Shown: positions 1 through 9,906, counted from the first letter of the stretch. The stretch: 64,000 nucleotides of DNA from Aquimarina longa SW024 (GCF_001401755.1 NZ_KQ474101.1:325039-389038); one strand, 5' to 3'. Numbers and translations: made by a program. Notes: a model not told the origin generated them from the sequence alone.

Positions 1-1999
1 CAAAAGATTGTAGATTTTCTGGAGAAACAGATTCTGGGTCAATTATTGTTACATTATAGCCAATTTGTTGTAAACTTTCTGGAACAACATCTCCAGCACC
101 TTCTATATAACCGATATTTTGCCCTTTCTTTTTGATATCTAAACGAACAACTTTAGTCTGAGAAGGCAATATTACTGTTTGATAGGGGATATGGTCGTAA
201 TCAATGGTGATAATTTCTTTAGAATAAGTGGCATCATTGATTTTGATTTTTGGAGAAATATAACCTTCACTTTGTGTTTGTGGAGCAGTAAGTGTAAATA
301 CTACTGTTTTTTCTTCTCCTTTTTGTGATAGTCTAAAATCAATATGAGTAGGAGTTACACTCCAGTTTTTAGGATGTGATAGCGTTATTTGCCCTTTTAG
401 ATTAGCTTTTCCTGCTTTTATAGTAACTGGGATTTGTTTTGATGGACCATTAGCATATATAATTACTTTATCTTTAATACTAGCAGAAATTATAGGGATA
501 ATTTCTAATGGTTTATATACTTCTCCTTTTACAGGATCATTTGTTTTGTATACAACAGCTTTAGTAAATGGTATAGATACTCCATCTATTGCTACTGTAA
601 ATGTAGCTTTGATAGTACGTTCTGTTTCTGGTTTTCCGATAAATTGTTGATCAGATACAGTATACATTCCTAATGTTCCTTTATTAGTAAGCCAATATGG
701 ATTTGTGAAATTTATGTCATTAGGGATAGTCCCAGTGTATTCGAAGTTGTTTTTTATATTATCTTTTAAAATTTTATCAGAAGTATCATTTATACCAAGT
801 GTAGCAATTTTAATAGATTGTAATGTCATATAGGTATTACTCCGATTAATTGCTTCTATTTTTAGGGATACCTTACTGCCTTTAGTCATATTAGCTTCAG
901 GAGCAACGGCTTCTAAGTAAAGTCCAGCAGTAGTTGCAATAATTTCTTTAATTTCTTTAGATTTAATAATTTTCCAGTGCTGATCTTCTAATTGCTGAAT
1001 GAGTTGATATGCTTTAACTAATTGAGAAATTGAGGCGGAAGGGTTTTTAAAATCAAAGTTTTTCTCTATTTGTGCTAAGATATCTCCAATAGCTTTTCCT
1101 CCTTTAACACGATTCCAAGAGGTATCAATGCCTTCAAAAATATTGGTCTTATCTTTTGGTAATTCACCTTTTATTAATTCGATATATTCATTTTGTTGTC
1201 CACGACTACCAGTGCTTCCAAATCCTTGAGATTTATGCTGACTACGACTTAGAGATGCTATTTCGCTATTGGATAGTCCTAAAATAGGGTAATATACCCC
1301 TGTATCAAATTTTAATAATTTTGTTTTATCTGCTTTTTTAAATTTTTCTTGACTACCGTAGAACCACCAAGAAGTGTTAAAGAATAATCGTTTTGGTTGC
1401 CATGTCTCTGCGTATTTAAGATGTTCAGGGTACATAGCTGTGTTTGCTGTTAGATCAAAGGCTTCTACACTTAGCATAGCAGACGAAGTGTGATGTCCAT
1501 GTGTACTACCAGGTGTTCTATGGTCAAATCTATTGATGATTACATCGGGTTTAAATTTTCTAATTGCCCAAACAACATCACTTAATACTTCTTTTTTGTC
1601 CCATATAGAAAGCGTTTCATTAGGATGTTTGGAGTATCCAAAATCATTGGCTCGAGTAAATAATTGTTCTCCACCATCGGTTTTGCGAGCTGCGAGTAAT
1701 TCTTGAGTTCTGATTACTCCTAATAATTCTCGGATTTCTGCGCCTATTAGATTTTGTCCGCCATCTCCTCTGGTTAATGATAAATATGCTGTTCTTGCTT
1801 TTTGTTGATTAGCCATATACGATATCAATCGTGTATTTTCATCATCAGGATGTGCAGCTACATAGAGTACAGAGCCTAGAAAGTTTAATTTTTGTATAGC
1901 TTGATAGATTTCTGCGGTACTAGGTTTATGGGGTTGTTGTCCTTGGATAATGAACGGGAATAGTATTGTAATACTGATTACAAAAAATAATTTTCGCAT
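1..1999 (-). CDS. PIG-L family deacetylase (3' end beyond window)
   Basis: This is a large exported member of the PIG-L (GlcNAc-PI de-N-acetylase, LmbE-like) zinc deacetylase family, which removes acetyl groups from N-acetylated sugars or related compounds. The protein begins with a signal peptide ending near Gln21. The zinc and catalytic motif AAHPDDE lies at residues 48-54, and an HGHH stretch about 100 residues later supplies the second metal-binding part. The catalytic domain takes up roughly residues 40-280; the following 380 or more residues resemble Ig-like or beta-sandwich domains. The coding frame is open to position 2 and continues outside the window, so the C terminus is missing. 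The substrate cannot be told from the sequence. Confidence 0.88.
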   Translation of the reverse strand, partial: MRKLFFVISITILFPFIIQGQQPHKPSTAEIYQAIQKLNFLGSVLYVAAHPDDENTRLISYMANQQKARTAYLSLTRGDGGQNLIGAEIRELLGVIRTQELLAARKTDGGEQLFTRANDFGYSKHPNETLSIWDKKEVLSDVVWAIRKFKPDVIINRFDHRTPGSTHGHHTSSAMLSVEAFDLTANTAMYPEHLKYAETWQPKRLFFNTSWWFYGSQEKFKKADKTKLLKFDTGVYYPILGLSNSEIASLSRSQHKSQGFGSTGSRGQQNEYIELIKGELPKDKTNIFEGIDTSWNRVKGGKAIGDILAQIEKNFDFKNPSASISQLVKAYQLIQQLEDQHWKIIKSKEIKEIIATTAGLYLEAVAPEANMTKGSKVSLKIEAINRSNTYMTLQSIKIATLGINDTSDKILKDNIKNNFEYTGTIPNDINFTNPYWLTNKGTLGMYTVSDQQFIGKPETERTIKATFTVAIDGVSIPFTKAVVYKTNDPVKGEVYKPLEIIPIISASIKDKVIIYANGPSKQIPVTIKAGKANLKGQITLSHPKNWSVTPTHIDFRLSQKGEEKTVVFTLTAPQTQSEGYISPKIKINDATYSKEIITIDYDHIPYQTVILPSQTKVVRLDIKKKGQNIGYIEGAGDVVPESLQQIGYNVTIIDPESVSPENLQSF

Positions 2000-2190
2000 A
2001 ATTATTGAAGCAAATTTTGGTTGATTTTCCCCAAATATATAAAGATAAAATTCTCAGAATTATGGTTTAAGGATACTTTAACAAGGATTATAGGGGTGTA
2101 TACAGTATGCGTACAATGTATGTACAACTTTTTATTTTTTCTTTTTGATTAGAAGGCTGAAGTCCAAGATTAGATCTTATATTTTGGTTA

Positions 2191-4365
2191 TTATTTCTTT
2201 TTCCTTTCTACAAATTCTAATTGTTCAACACTCACATTAGTTGTAAAAATGCCATAATTAACAACTGCTTTACCTTTTTCTAGTGTATCTATAGTGCCTA
2301 TAGATTTACCATCTATCATACGTACTCGATCTCCAATTTGTAAGGTGATTTTGGGTTTTGCAGCTTCGATTTTTTCTTCTTTCTTTTTTTCTTCTTTCTT
2401 CTTCTCTCGAATAACTCCAACCTTTTGTTTTACTTCATTTATAATTTTTTGTTTTTTAACTTTTTCTACTGTTCGTTGTTTTGGAGTTTGCTTTTTTCGT
2501 TTAGAATTTTCTACTTCAACAATTTTAATAAATTCATTGAGCAGTTCTCTTTTCTTCTTATTATTAAAATATTTTTCACTAAGGTCATCTACTTTTTGAC
2601 CTAAATAAATCATTCGTTGATTACTATCATATAATTCTTGATAGCTTTCTAACTTACGCTGTATACGTTCATTGATTTTTTGTAAACGTTCCTTTTCGTC
2701 TTCTGCTTTTTGTTCTTTCGTTTTAAGCCCAGCAGTAGTTTTTTGTAATTTAGATCGTTCTTTTTGAAGGTTAGCAATGCTTTTATCAAAACGAATTTTT
2801 CCTCTCTCTACTTTTTTCTTAGCTTTATTGATCAGACTATATGGGATACCATTTTTTTGAGCAACCTCAAAAGTAAAAGAACTTCCTGCTTCACCTAAAT
2901 GTAATTTAAATAGAGGTTCTAATGTTTTAGCATCAAACAGCATATTGGCATTACTCATATTGGGCAATTCATTAGCCAACATTTTTAAATTAGCATAATG
3001 TGTAGTGATGATTCCAAAGGATTCTCTTTCATAGAAAACTTCAAGAAAAGCCTCTGCTAATGCACCTCCTAGTTCTGGGTCACTACCTGTTCCAAATTCA
3101 TCGATTAAAAACAGCGTTTTATCATTACATTTTCTGAGAAAATATTTCATGTTTTTTAAACGATAACTATAAGTGCTCAGATGATTTTCTATAGATTGAT
3201 TATCACCGATATCAGTAAGGATAATATCAAACAAACATATTCTACTGTATTCATGTACAGGTATTAACATTCCACTCTGTAGCATTACTTGTAGCAATCC
3301 AATAGTTTTTAGAGTGATACTTTTACCACCAGCATTAGGTCCGGAGATAACAATAATTTGATTGTTTTGGTCTAAGGTTATTGTTTGTGGAAAGGTTGTA
3401 TCACCTTTTGATGTATTAGAATAATATAATAATGGGTGGTAGGCTTCTTTTAGAGTTAATTCTCTGTTTTCAGTAATTTTTGGTAATACAGCATTAAGCC
3501 TAGTAGCATATTTTGATTTAGCAGAAACGATATCAATATAACTAAGGTAGTCTTGATATTGTTCTAATAAATCAATAAAAGGACGTAGTCTATTGGTAAG
3601 GTCTTTTAATATTTTTACAATTTCTTCTCTTTCTTCATATAGAAGATTACTAAGTTCTCGACTATATTGAAGAGTAGCTTCTGGTTCGATATATACAATG
3701 CTACCTGTCTTAGAGTTACCCATAATGGCACCTTTGACTTTACGACGGTACATCGCTGTTACTGCCAGAACTCTTCTATTATCTACAACACTTTCTTTGA
3801 TTTCATCTAGATATCCTAGATTATGATATCGCGATAAGTCTCTTCCAAAACTTCCATTTAATTTTCCTTGAACACTATTTATTTCTTTTCTAAGATTTAG
3901 TAGCTTAGGGGATGCATTATCTCTGACTTCTCCAAACTTATCAATTATAGTATCAATTAGATTGATAATTTCTTTAGTAAAAAGGACCTCTGATGAGGTT
4001 TGGTGTAGTACAGGATATAGTTCTGCATTTTTTTTTAAAAAAAATAATAAATCATTAGCAGTGATGCTAATAGAGACTATTTTTTTTAAATTAAAAGCTT
4101 CTAGAAAGGTGTTTTCTATGTGTAATAACTTGATTTCTTTAGAAATACTATCGAAACTATGATTAGGAATTCGGGTATCATTAAGAAATGAAGATTTATA
4201 TTCAAATACTTCTTGTAGGGCAATATGAAGTTGCTTTTTAGTACTAAAAGGAGTAATTTGTAATGCCTTTGATTTTCCATACTCAGTATTACAGTATTCT
4301 GCAATATGACTAAGTACAGTATCAAATTCTAGATCGTCTAGTGTTTTTTTAGAAATGTGGATCAT
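2191..4365 (-). CDS. mutS2: MutS2-family ATPase, no Smr domain
   Basis: This is a DNA-binding ATPase of the MutS2 branch, known in other bacteria for suppressing homologous recombination and for acting on collided ribosomes. The Walker A motif GPNAGGKS is at about residues 340-347, followed by the Walker B region with the LFLIDEFGTGSDP segment and the ITTHY switch. A long, charged, Lys/Glu-rich coiled coil fills about residues 510-680. The protein stops after a small KOW-like barrel (about 675-720) and lacks the C-terminal Smr nuclease domain of the ~780-residue Bacillus type, as is common in Bacteroidota. It is transcribed away from ung across an 87-bp intergenic region. Confidence 0.93.
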   Translation of the reverse strand: MIHISKKTLDDLEFDTVLSHIAEYCNTEYGKSKALQITPFSTKKQLHIALQEVFEYKSSFLNDTRIPNHSFDSISKEIKLLHIENTFLEAFNLKKIVSISITANDLLFFLKKNAELYPVLHQTSSEVLFTKEIINLIDTIIDKFGEVRDNASPKLLNLRKEINSVQGKLNGSFGRDLSRYHNLGYLDEIKESVVDNRRVLAVTAMYRRKVKGAIMGNSKTGSIVYIEPEATLQYSRELSNLLYEEREEIVKILKDLTNRLRPFIDLLEQYQDYLSYIDIVSAKSKYATRLNAVLPKITENRELTLKEAYHPLLYYSNTSKGDTTFPQTITLDQNNQIIVISGPNAGGKSITLKTIGLLQVMLQSGMLIPVHEYSRICLFDIILTDIGDNQSIENHLSTYSYRLKNMKYFLRKCNDKTLFLIDEFGTGSDPELGGALAEAFLEVFYERESFGIITTHYANLKMLANELPNMSNANMLFDAKTLEPLFKLHLGEAGSSFTFEVAQKNGIPYSLINKAKKKVERGKIRFDKSIANLQKERSKLQKTTAGLKTKEQKAEDEKERLQKINERIQRKLESYQELYDSNQRMIYLGQKVDDLSEKYFNNKKKRELLNEFIKIVEVENSKRKKQTPKQRTVEKVKKQKIINEVKQKVGVIREKKKEEKKKEEKIEAAKPKITLQIGDRVRMIDGKSIGTIDTLEKGKAVVNYGIFTTNVSVEQLEFVERKKK

Positions 4366-4452
4366 ACTTTGTTTTACCCTATTTTTGGGTTATATTCGAT
4401 CGTTTTATGAACAAGCAAAAATACACAATTGCTATAATTTTTTCATCTCTAT

Positions 4453-5118
4453 ATGAATGTAAATATTGAAACTTCTTGGAATCAGCAACTTAAAGAGGAA
4501 TTTAGTAAGCCATATTTTACTGCTCTAGCAAATTTTGTGAAAACAGAGTATAAAAATCATACATGTTACCCAAAAGGATCTGAGATTTTTGCAGCTTTTG
4601 ATCATTGTAGTTTTGATGATGTTAAAGTAGTTATAATTGGTCAAGATCCTTATCATGGGACAGGGCAAGCTAATGGGTTATGTTTCTCTGTAGCTGGTGG
4701 TATTGCTAACCCTCCTTCATTAATAAATATTTTTAAAGAGATTGAAACAGACATAAATGTACCTTTTCCTTCAAATGGAAATTTAGAACGTTGGGCCAAA
4801 CAAGGAGTTTTATTATTAAATGCTACATTAACTGTACGAGCTCATCAAGCAGGTTCTCATCAAAATAAAGGTTGGGAAGAGTTCACGAATGCTGTGATTC
4901 AAAAAATATCTGATCATAAGAAAAATGTAGTTTTCTTATTGTGGGGAGGGTATGCTAAGAAAAAAGGAGCAAAGATTGATACTTCTAAGCATTGTGTTTT
5001 GACAAGTGGACATCCTTCTCCATTAAGTGCGAATAGAGGGTATTGGTTTGGAAATAAGCATTTTAGTAAAACTAATTCATATTTAGCAGAAACCAATCAA
5101 ATGAGGGTAAATTGGTAG
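4453..5118 (+). CDS. ung: Uracil-DNA glycosylase, family 1
   Basis: This enzyme removes uracil from DNA to begin base excision repair in the cytoplasm. The 221 residues match the usual length of family 1. The water-activating motif GQDPYHG is at residues 63-69 with catalytic Asp65, and the minor-groove loop HPSPLSA starts at His187. The ATG follows a short AT-rich leader shared with the divergent mutS2. A small minus-strand reading frame converges on its 3' end with only four bases between them. Confidence 0.97.
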   Translation: MNVNIETSWNQQLKEEFSKPYFTALANFVKTEYKNHTCYPKGSEIFAAFDHCSFDDVKVVIIGQDPYHGTGQANGLCFSVAGGIANPPSLINIFKEIETDINVPFPSNGNLERWAKQGVLLLNATLTVRAHQAGSHQNKGWEEFTNAVIQKISDHKKNVVFLLWGGYAKKKGAKIDTSKHCVLTSGHPSPLSANRGYWFGNKHFSKTNSYLAETNQMRVNW

Positions 5119-5122
5119 TTAA

Positions 5123-5287
5123 TTATGCTGCATTAGAGATGTCTGATTCTTTAGATTTTTTATCTTCAATTTTATTTATAGAAGTCTTTGATTTCTTTTT
5201 GTCTGTATCGACTGACTGAGTGCTTATTTTAAGTAAAATAAAGTTGAAAGCAACAAGCCCTGTTAGTATTATTAAAAAAGTTACCAT
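5123..5287 (-). CDS. Small single-pass membrane protein (54 aa)
   Basis: I do not recognise this 54-residue protein. Residues 2-20 form one hydrophobic segment, followed by a charged Lys/Asp/Ser-rich tail that would be cytoplasmic. A segment-plus-charged-tail layout of this kind is typical of real small membrane proteins rather than chance frames. It converges on ung. No clear promoter motif is visible upstream. It could be a chance frame, so confidence is moderate. Confidence 0.5.
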   Translation of the reverse strand: MVTFLIILTGLVAFNFILLKISTQSVDTDKKKSKTSINKIEDKKSKESDISNAA

Positions 5288-5535
5288 AATAAATATTTTT
5301 TTAGTTTATTATTAGATGCATGTATAACCAAAAGGTTGCTTTTGCAACTAATAACTAGTTCATATCATCGGGGTAGGTGATGCAAATGTACAAAATATTT
5401 TTACTGTATAAGAGCTTATTGTGTAAATGTTTAAGAATTAGTTATTTGTTGTGTAATGTTGGTTTTCTCTGCTGGTTTTTATTTTTTTATCTTAATTTGT
5501 TGTAATATCCTTTATTATAATGTGTTTATTTTGAA

Positions 5536-5556
5536 GTGTTTTTTCTGAAAAAACAC
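5536..5556. terminator. AT-rich hairpin after the 5559-6410 gene
   Basis: A 9-bp perfect inverted repeat (GTGTTTTTT with AAAAAACAC, loop CTG) sits directly after the stop of the minus-strand gene at 5559. It lacks a separate long T tract, but the stem itself is T-rich, so it may end transcription. The rest of 5288-5558 shows no gene. Confidence 0.35.
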
Positions 5557-5558
5557 AC

Positions 5559-6410
5559 TTAGATATTAAAAGTTAGTCTTTTTGGATCTATTTTTTTATC
5601 AATGATTTGTAAATCAAATAAATGATTTTGTATTTCTATAAGAGTTTCTTTTTTGATTAGGGATTGACTCCACTCTGTAAGTGCTAACCATTTTTGTATA
5701 TCTTCTAATTGTTGATCATACCGATTAGCTAATGTTTTCTCGATACTAGGTATGTGTTTAAAATCTTCTGTAGTAGTATTAATGATATTCAAGATTGTTT
5801 TTATTTCTTTTGCTTTATTACTTAGAATGTCCTCTCTTACAGCTATTACAAAGCATGGCCACGGAGTAGGACAATCTGCAACTCTTCTAAAGGTTCCGCT
5901 ATCAACTAAAGGTTTTGTGGTAAAATGCTCCCACATAAAATAATCCGCATTTCCTTTGGTTAAAGCCTCTATTGCACCGCTAAGGTTTTTTATAACTTCA
6001 AATTCTAGAAGTGAAGAATCCCATTTTTGATTTTGTGCGTTTACATGTGCCATTAAGTGTGAACCAGATCCATATCTACTAATAGCAGCTTTTGTGTTTT
6101 CTAATTCAGATAGATGGTTATACTTAGAATTCGCTCCGACATGAATACCCCATATAAGAGGTGTTTTAATATAGGTTTGTACTATTTTACAAGGATTACC
6201 ATCTATAATATCTTTTATAATTCCTTCTGTAAGGATTATGGCCATATCGATATCTTTGTTTCTTAAGGCTTCGCACATAGCGCCGGTACCTCCTGGATAT
6301 TCTACCCATTCTAATTGTATATCATTCTTTAGGTAGCTTCCGTCTTCAATTGTTAAGTGCCAAGGTAAATTGAAGTGCTCTGGAACACCGCCTATTTTTA
6401 TAGTGTGCAT
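5559..6410 (-). CDS. Cytoplasmic periplasmic-binding-protein-like (NMT1/SsuA fold)
   Basis: The protein has the type-2 periplasmic binding protein fold of the NMT1/SsuA group: a KIGGVPEHFNLPW start, a YPGGTGAMCEAL segment, and a hinge near GSGSHLMAHV. There is no signal peptide or lipobox, so it should stay in the cytoplasm. No ABC transporter ATPase or permease is next to it. Relatives in the same fold include Thi5-type pyrimidine synthases and ligand-binding proteins. Its ligand is unknown. The gene stands alone on the minus strand and has its own upstream region of about 150 bp before a small plus-strand gene. Confidence 0.7.
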   Translation of the reverse strand: MHTIKIGGVPEHFNLPWHLTIEDGSYLKNDIQLEWVEYPGGTGAMCEALRNKDIDMAIILTEGIIKDIIDGNPCKIVQTYIKTPLIWGIHVGANSKYNHLSELENTKAAISRYGSGSHLMAHVNAQNQKWDSSLLEFEVIKNLSGAIEALTKGNADYFMWEHFTTKPLVDSGTFRRVADCPTPWPCFVIAVREDILSNKAKEIKTILNIINTTTEDFKHIPSIEKTLANRYDQQLEDIQKWLALTEWSQSLIKKETLIEIQNHLFDLQIIDKKIDPKRLTFNI

Positions 6411-6561
6411 AGTATTTAATGATTAATAAATTGCTTTTTATCGTTGTTTTTGTGTTTTTTATCGGTAAAAATAATTTATTTTTATATATATTTGAACTAT
6501 TATTCTTCTAAAAGATGTATCTTTATAAAAAGATTTAACCCCCAAAAAAAACAATATTGTT

Positions 6562-6708
6562 ATGAAAAAGGATTTTTTTAAAAATAAAAATACATATGTA
6601 AAAGTTGCGAAGTTAAAAAATAATTCTGTAGAGAATGGTATCGTTGTTTTTATTGCAGTATTGTTGTTTGCAAATCTATTAATTAGTCTTAAAATATTAT
6701 TTGGATAA
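6562..6708 (+). CDS. Small single-pass membrane protein (48 aa)
   Basis: This is a 48-residue protein with a basic N-terminal half and one hydrophobic segment at about residues 27-47. Upstream is a possible Bacteroidota promoter: TTTG at 6491-6494 and a weak TAnnTTTR element (TATCTTTA) at 6518-6525, 23 bp apart. A run of A (ACCCCCAAAAAAAA) precedes the ATG. I do not recognise a family. It converges on the nucleoside phosphorylase gene. Confidence 0.5.
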   Translation: MKKDFFKNKNTYVKVAKLKNNSVENGIVVFIAVLLFANLLISLKILFG

Positions 6709-6782
6709 TCCTTTATAAATTAAGATAATATACTTGTATAGAAAAAAAGAGGTAATCTGCTTTTTTATACAAGTTTAGATTA

Positions 6783-7661
6783 TTATTGATAACTTACTAT
6801 TTTATCCAGAGTATATGTAATCAGTTTGTTGATGGTTTTTTTTGGAGTTTTACTAAATTCTCCTGTAGTTCTGTTTGCTAGAATAGCGTTCATAGAAACG
6901 GCTTTATGACCAAGTAATTTTGCCATTCCATATATTCCTGAAGTTTCCATCTCTAAATTAGTAATTTTTTTATTCTCATAACTAAATTCAGTTATTTTTT
7001 TATTGAGTTGATCATTCTGAAGAGGAATTCTTAAGACTCTGCCTTGTGGGCCATAGAAACCAACATTAGTAATTGTGATTCCTTTATTGATAAGAGGATC
7101 GTTAGCAATGTGTTTGCCTAATTTCTCATCGTATAAAACTACATAAGGTGTTGATTTATTCTGATCCCAATCTAAATGTTGTATTAATTCTTTAGAGATA
7201 TTTGGTAGTTGTATATGTTGACTATCATAAAAATGAAGCAAACTATCAAAACCAATAGCAATTTCTGATATAATAAAACTATCAATAGGGATGTTTGATT
7301 GTATTGCTCCAGAAGTTCCTATACGTATGATATGTAGTGTTGTATGCTTTTCTTTAACTTTTCTGGTTGAGAAATCTATATTTACTAAGGCGTCTAATTC
7401 ATTAAATACGATATCAATATTGTCTGTGCCTATACCTGTAGAAATTACAGAAATTCTTTTTCCGTTATAATTTCCTGTTTGTGTGTGAAATTCTCGTTTA
7501 CGAATTTTATATTCAATAGAATCAAAATACTGAGTAACTTCATCAACTCGATCAGGATCTCCAACTGTTATGATGTGATGAGCTAGATGTTCAGGTTTTA
7601 AATTGAGATGATAAATACTACCATCTTCATTAATGATAAGTTCGGATTCGGCTATAGCCAT
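6783..7661 (-). CDS. Nucleoside phosphorylase (uridine phosphorylase-like)
   Basis: This PNP/UDP family enzyme cleaves nucleosides with phosphate to give the free base and (deoxy)ribose 1-phosphate. The phosphate-binding motif GDPDR is at residues 34-38, the RIGTSGAIQ loop follows at mid-sequence, and the ribose/base pocket motif LEMETSGIYG lies near residue 235. Its length of 292 is slightly above the usual ~250-290. It is the last gene of a tight minus-strand operon and starts one base after the DUF1835 stop. Specificity for uridine is the best guess from overall form, but another nucleoside is possible. Confidence 0.88.
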   Translation of the reverse strand: MAIAESELIINEDGSIYHLNLKPEHLAHHIITVGDPDRVDEVTQYFDSIEYKIRKREFHTQTGNYNGKRISVISTGIGTDNIDIVFNELDALVNIDFSTRKVKEKHTTLHIIRIGTSGAIQSNIPIDSFIISEIAIGFDSLLHFYDSQHIQLPNISKELIQHLDWDQNKSTPYVVLYDEKLGKHIANDPLINKGITITNVGFYGPQGRVLRIPLQNDQLNKKITEFSYENKKITNLEMETSGIYGMAKLLGHKAVSMNAILANRTTGEFSKTPKKTINKLITYTLDKIVSYQ

Positions 7662-7662
7662 A

Positions 7663-8595
7663 TTATAATTTTAATAATGTGTGTGTGTCATTGTTGTATA
7701 GGTAATCATATTTTTTAACACCTCCATAGTGCCAATCTAATATTTGCGTATTATAGAAATTTTTTTTACGTTCTAAGGCTAGTTTTCCTCTTTCGGATAG
7801 TAAAAGCATATCTTTTGTCTGGTTTAGAAACTGAAAAAGCCTAGCAAGAACACGTTTCATTTGCATATCACCATACCCATAATATCCTTGATATTCAAGA
7901 GCATATCCGGTAAGTTGCTTAATATTTTTAATTTGATAATTATCTACCATCTCCAGAACATTGTGTTCTAGGGTGTTAAGTCCGGTGAGCATATTAGGAA
8001 ATCGTTGTAAATGTGCTCTTAGGCATATGGATAAGTATTCAAAAGAAGAGTTTCGTTTGATTTGGCCAGCAATTTTTTGTGGCTTTGACTCGCAATATAA
8101 AGTCCATACATGGTCAGCAAGTTCTAGATCATCAAGGGTTAATTGGATTTTATTATGATATTGTTGTTTTAGTTGTTCGTTGGATAATTCACAGAGACCA
8201 AATAGCTTTTTTTTATGTAGTACTTTACCACTACAAACTAGATATATAGGAATATTTCTAACTCCTTTTCTTAAAATCAAACTAATCGCCGCAACCATAT
8301 TGATATGACAAAAAAGATCATATTCGAACCATAATACTATTTCATCATAATCTAGTATGCTATCTAATTTCTTTAATTGTGAAATGAATTTAGTATCATA
8401 ATCAGAGGCAGAAATTCTATAGTATTTTTTTAAAAACCTTTTTCGTTTTCTAATAGAATTTTCAGTTTCTACCTTAATTACAGTAGGACCTTCACAAAAC
8501 ATTTCACGCCAGACCATAAAATCTCCTGTGACAAGTTTTAATTCTTGCATTCTATTAGTAAGACTGTCTCCATTGGTAATGTGTAATGTAGCCAT
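7663..8595 (-). CDS. DUF1835 domain protein
   Basis: The N terminus (residues 1-120) has the hallmarks of DUF1835: MATLHITNGDSL, then VWREMFCEGPT. The C-terminal part is helical and could be a winged-helix-like domain, with the stretch LLSERGKLALERK. The biochemical role of the family is unknown. The gene sits between SUI1 and the nucleoside phosphorylase in the same operon, spaced 21 and 1 bp from its neighbours, so the products are likely made together. Confidence 0.85.
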   Translation of the reverse strand: MATLHITNGDSLTNRMQELKLVTGDFMVWREMFCEGPTVIKVETENSIRKRKRFLKKYYRISASDYDTKFISQLKKLDSILDYDEIVLWFEYDLFCHINMVAAISLILRKGVRNIPIYLVCSGKVLHKKKLFGLCELSNEQLKQQYHNKIQLTLDDLELADHVWTLYCESKPQKIAGQIKRNSSFEYLSICLRAHLQRFPNMLTGLNTLEHNVLEMVDNYQIKNIKQLTGYALEYQGYYGYGDMQMKRVLARLFQFLNQTKDMLLLSERGKLALERKKNFYNTQILDWHYGGVKKYDYLYNNDTHTLLKL

Positions 8596-8616
8596 TGATT
8601 AAATAATTAATTTATA

Positions 8617-8946
8617 CTATCCTCCAACACGTTTTACTTTAAATCCTTTTTCTTTAAGAATTTCCATAATTTGATTTCTATAATCACCTTGTATGATTAT
8701 TGCATCATTTTTAAAACTTCCTCCAACACTTAAACGAGTTTTTAATTCTTTCGCTAGTTTTTTAAAATCTTCATCAGCTCCAGTATATCCTTCGAGTATG
8801 GTGATTGGTTTTCCTTTTCTTTTTTCATACTTACAAAGTATTGGGTCTTCTTGCATCCATATCTGATCTTTATGATCTTGTACAATTTCTTCTTTTTCGA
8901 GTTGATGATCAGGAAATAAATTTTTTAATTGGTCTTGTAAATCCAT
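8617..8946 (-). CDS. SUI1/YciH-family translation initiation factor
   Basis: A 109-residue SUI1-domain protein related to eukaryotic eIF1 and bacterial YciH, which affect start-codon selection. The SUI1 core is visible at about residues 40-105: a PITILEGYTG strand, the basic-glycine segment LSVGGSFKNDAIIIQGDYR, and a closing strand KGFKVKRVGG. It begins ten bases after the stop of the oxygenase gene, in the same operon. Confidence 0.9.
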   Translation of the reverse strand: MDLQDQLKNLFPDHQLEKEEIVQDHKDQIWMQEDPILCKYEKRKGKPITILEGYTGADEDFKKLAKELKTRLSVGGSFKNDAIIIQGDYRNQIMEILKEKGFKVKRVGG

Positions 8947-8955
8947 GAAGGTATT

Positions 8956-9906
8956 TTATTTTTTTATTAATCCAATTTCGACAAGCCTTTGGTGTAAAAA
9001 TTCTCCAGCAGTTATATCTTCGTAATGTTTAGGGTTTTCTTCTGTAATACATTCTTCAAGACAATTTAATTTCATGTCACTTCTTGGGTGCATAAAGAAA
9101 GGAATAGAATATCTAGGTTGATTCCATTGCTCTTTTGGCGGATTTATTACTCGATGTATTGTAGATCGTAATTTATTGTTTGTATGACGCTCCAACATGT
9201 CTCCAACATTAATGACTAGCTCGTTTTCTTTTGGAATGGCATCAATCCATTGCCCATCTTTACGTTGGACTTGTAATCCTCCTGTAGAGGCCCCCATCAG
9301 TAATGTGATTAGATTGATATCTCCATGGGCTCCAGCTCTAACTGCTCCTTTGGGTTCTTCTGTGATCGGAGGGTAATGAATTGGTCTTAAGATACTATTT
9401 CCATTACTCGCCCAGTGATCAAAATAATATTCATCGACTCCTATATAAAGAGATAATGCTCTAAGAATGTATATACCTGTTTTTTCTAGCATTTTATATG
9501 ATTCCATTCCTATGCTATTGAACTCTTTTAACTCCTCTACAGTAATATTAGAAGGATATTTCTCTAATAAATTGGCGCCTGCATCGGGTTCTTGCCCAAA
9601 ATGCCAAAACTCTTTAAGGTCACCTTCTTTCTTTCCTTTAGCATGTTCTTTGCCAAAAGAGGTATAGCCACGTTGTCCACCTAATCCTTCAATTTCATAT
9701 TTCTTTTTTACATCTGTAGGAAGATCAAAAAAAGCTTTAATTTCTGTATATAAACTCTCTACGAGTTTGTCGCTTAAAAAATGATTTTTCAATGCAACAA
9801 AACCTATTTCTTCATAGGCTTTTCCTATTTCGTTGACAAATTTTTGTTTTAGAGAAGGATCCTCAGACAGAAAATCTGCCAAATCTATGCTTGGTATAGT
9901 ATTCAT
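8956..9906 (-). CDS. 2-oxoglutarate/Fe(II) oxygenase, isopenicillin N synthase-like
   Basis: A non-haem iron dioxygenase of the isopenicillin N synthase / flavanone hydroxylase superfamily. The iron ligands are His194 and Asp196 in the AHGDINLITLL motif and His251 in the TIHRV motif; Arg265 and Ser267 (RYS) would hold the 2-oxo acid. The N-terminal DIOX_N part covers about residues 5-120. It is the first gene of the 9906-6783 operon and is divergent from the dehydrogenase at 10167. The substrate is unknown; the family ranges from amino-acid-derived compounds to small alcohols. Confidence 0.88.
   Translation of the reverse strand: MNTIPSIDLADFLSEDPSLKQKFVNEIGKAYEEIGFVALKNHFLSDKLVESLYTEIKAFFDLPTDVKKKYEIEGLGGQRGYTSFGKEHAKGKKEGDLKEFWHFGQEPDAGANLLEKYPSNITVEELKEFNSIGMESYKMLEKTGIYILRALSLYIGVDEYYFDHWASNGNSILRPIHYPPITEEPKGAVRAGAHGDINLITLLMGASTGGLQVQRKDGQWIDAIPKENELVINVGDMLERHTNNKLRSTIHRVINPPKEQWNQPRYSIPFFMHPRSDMKLNCLEECITEENPKHYEDITAGEFLHQRLVEIGLIKK

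Noticed and set aside
2294-2599. Plus-strand frame inside mutS2
   Set aside because: It is the complement of the Lys/Glu-rich coiled coil, giving Phe/Ser-rich nonsense; typical shadow frame.
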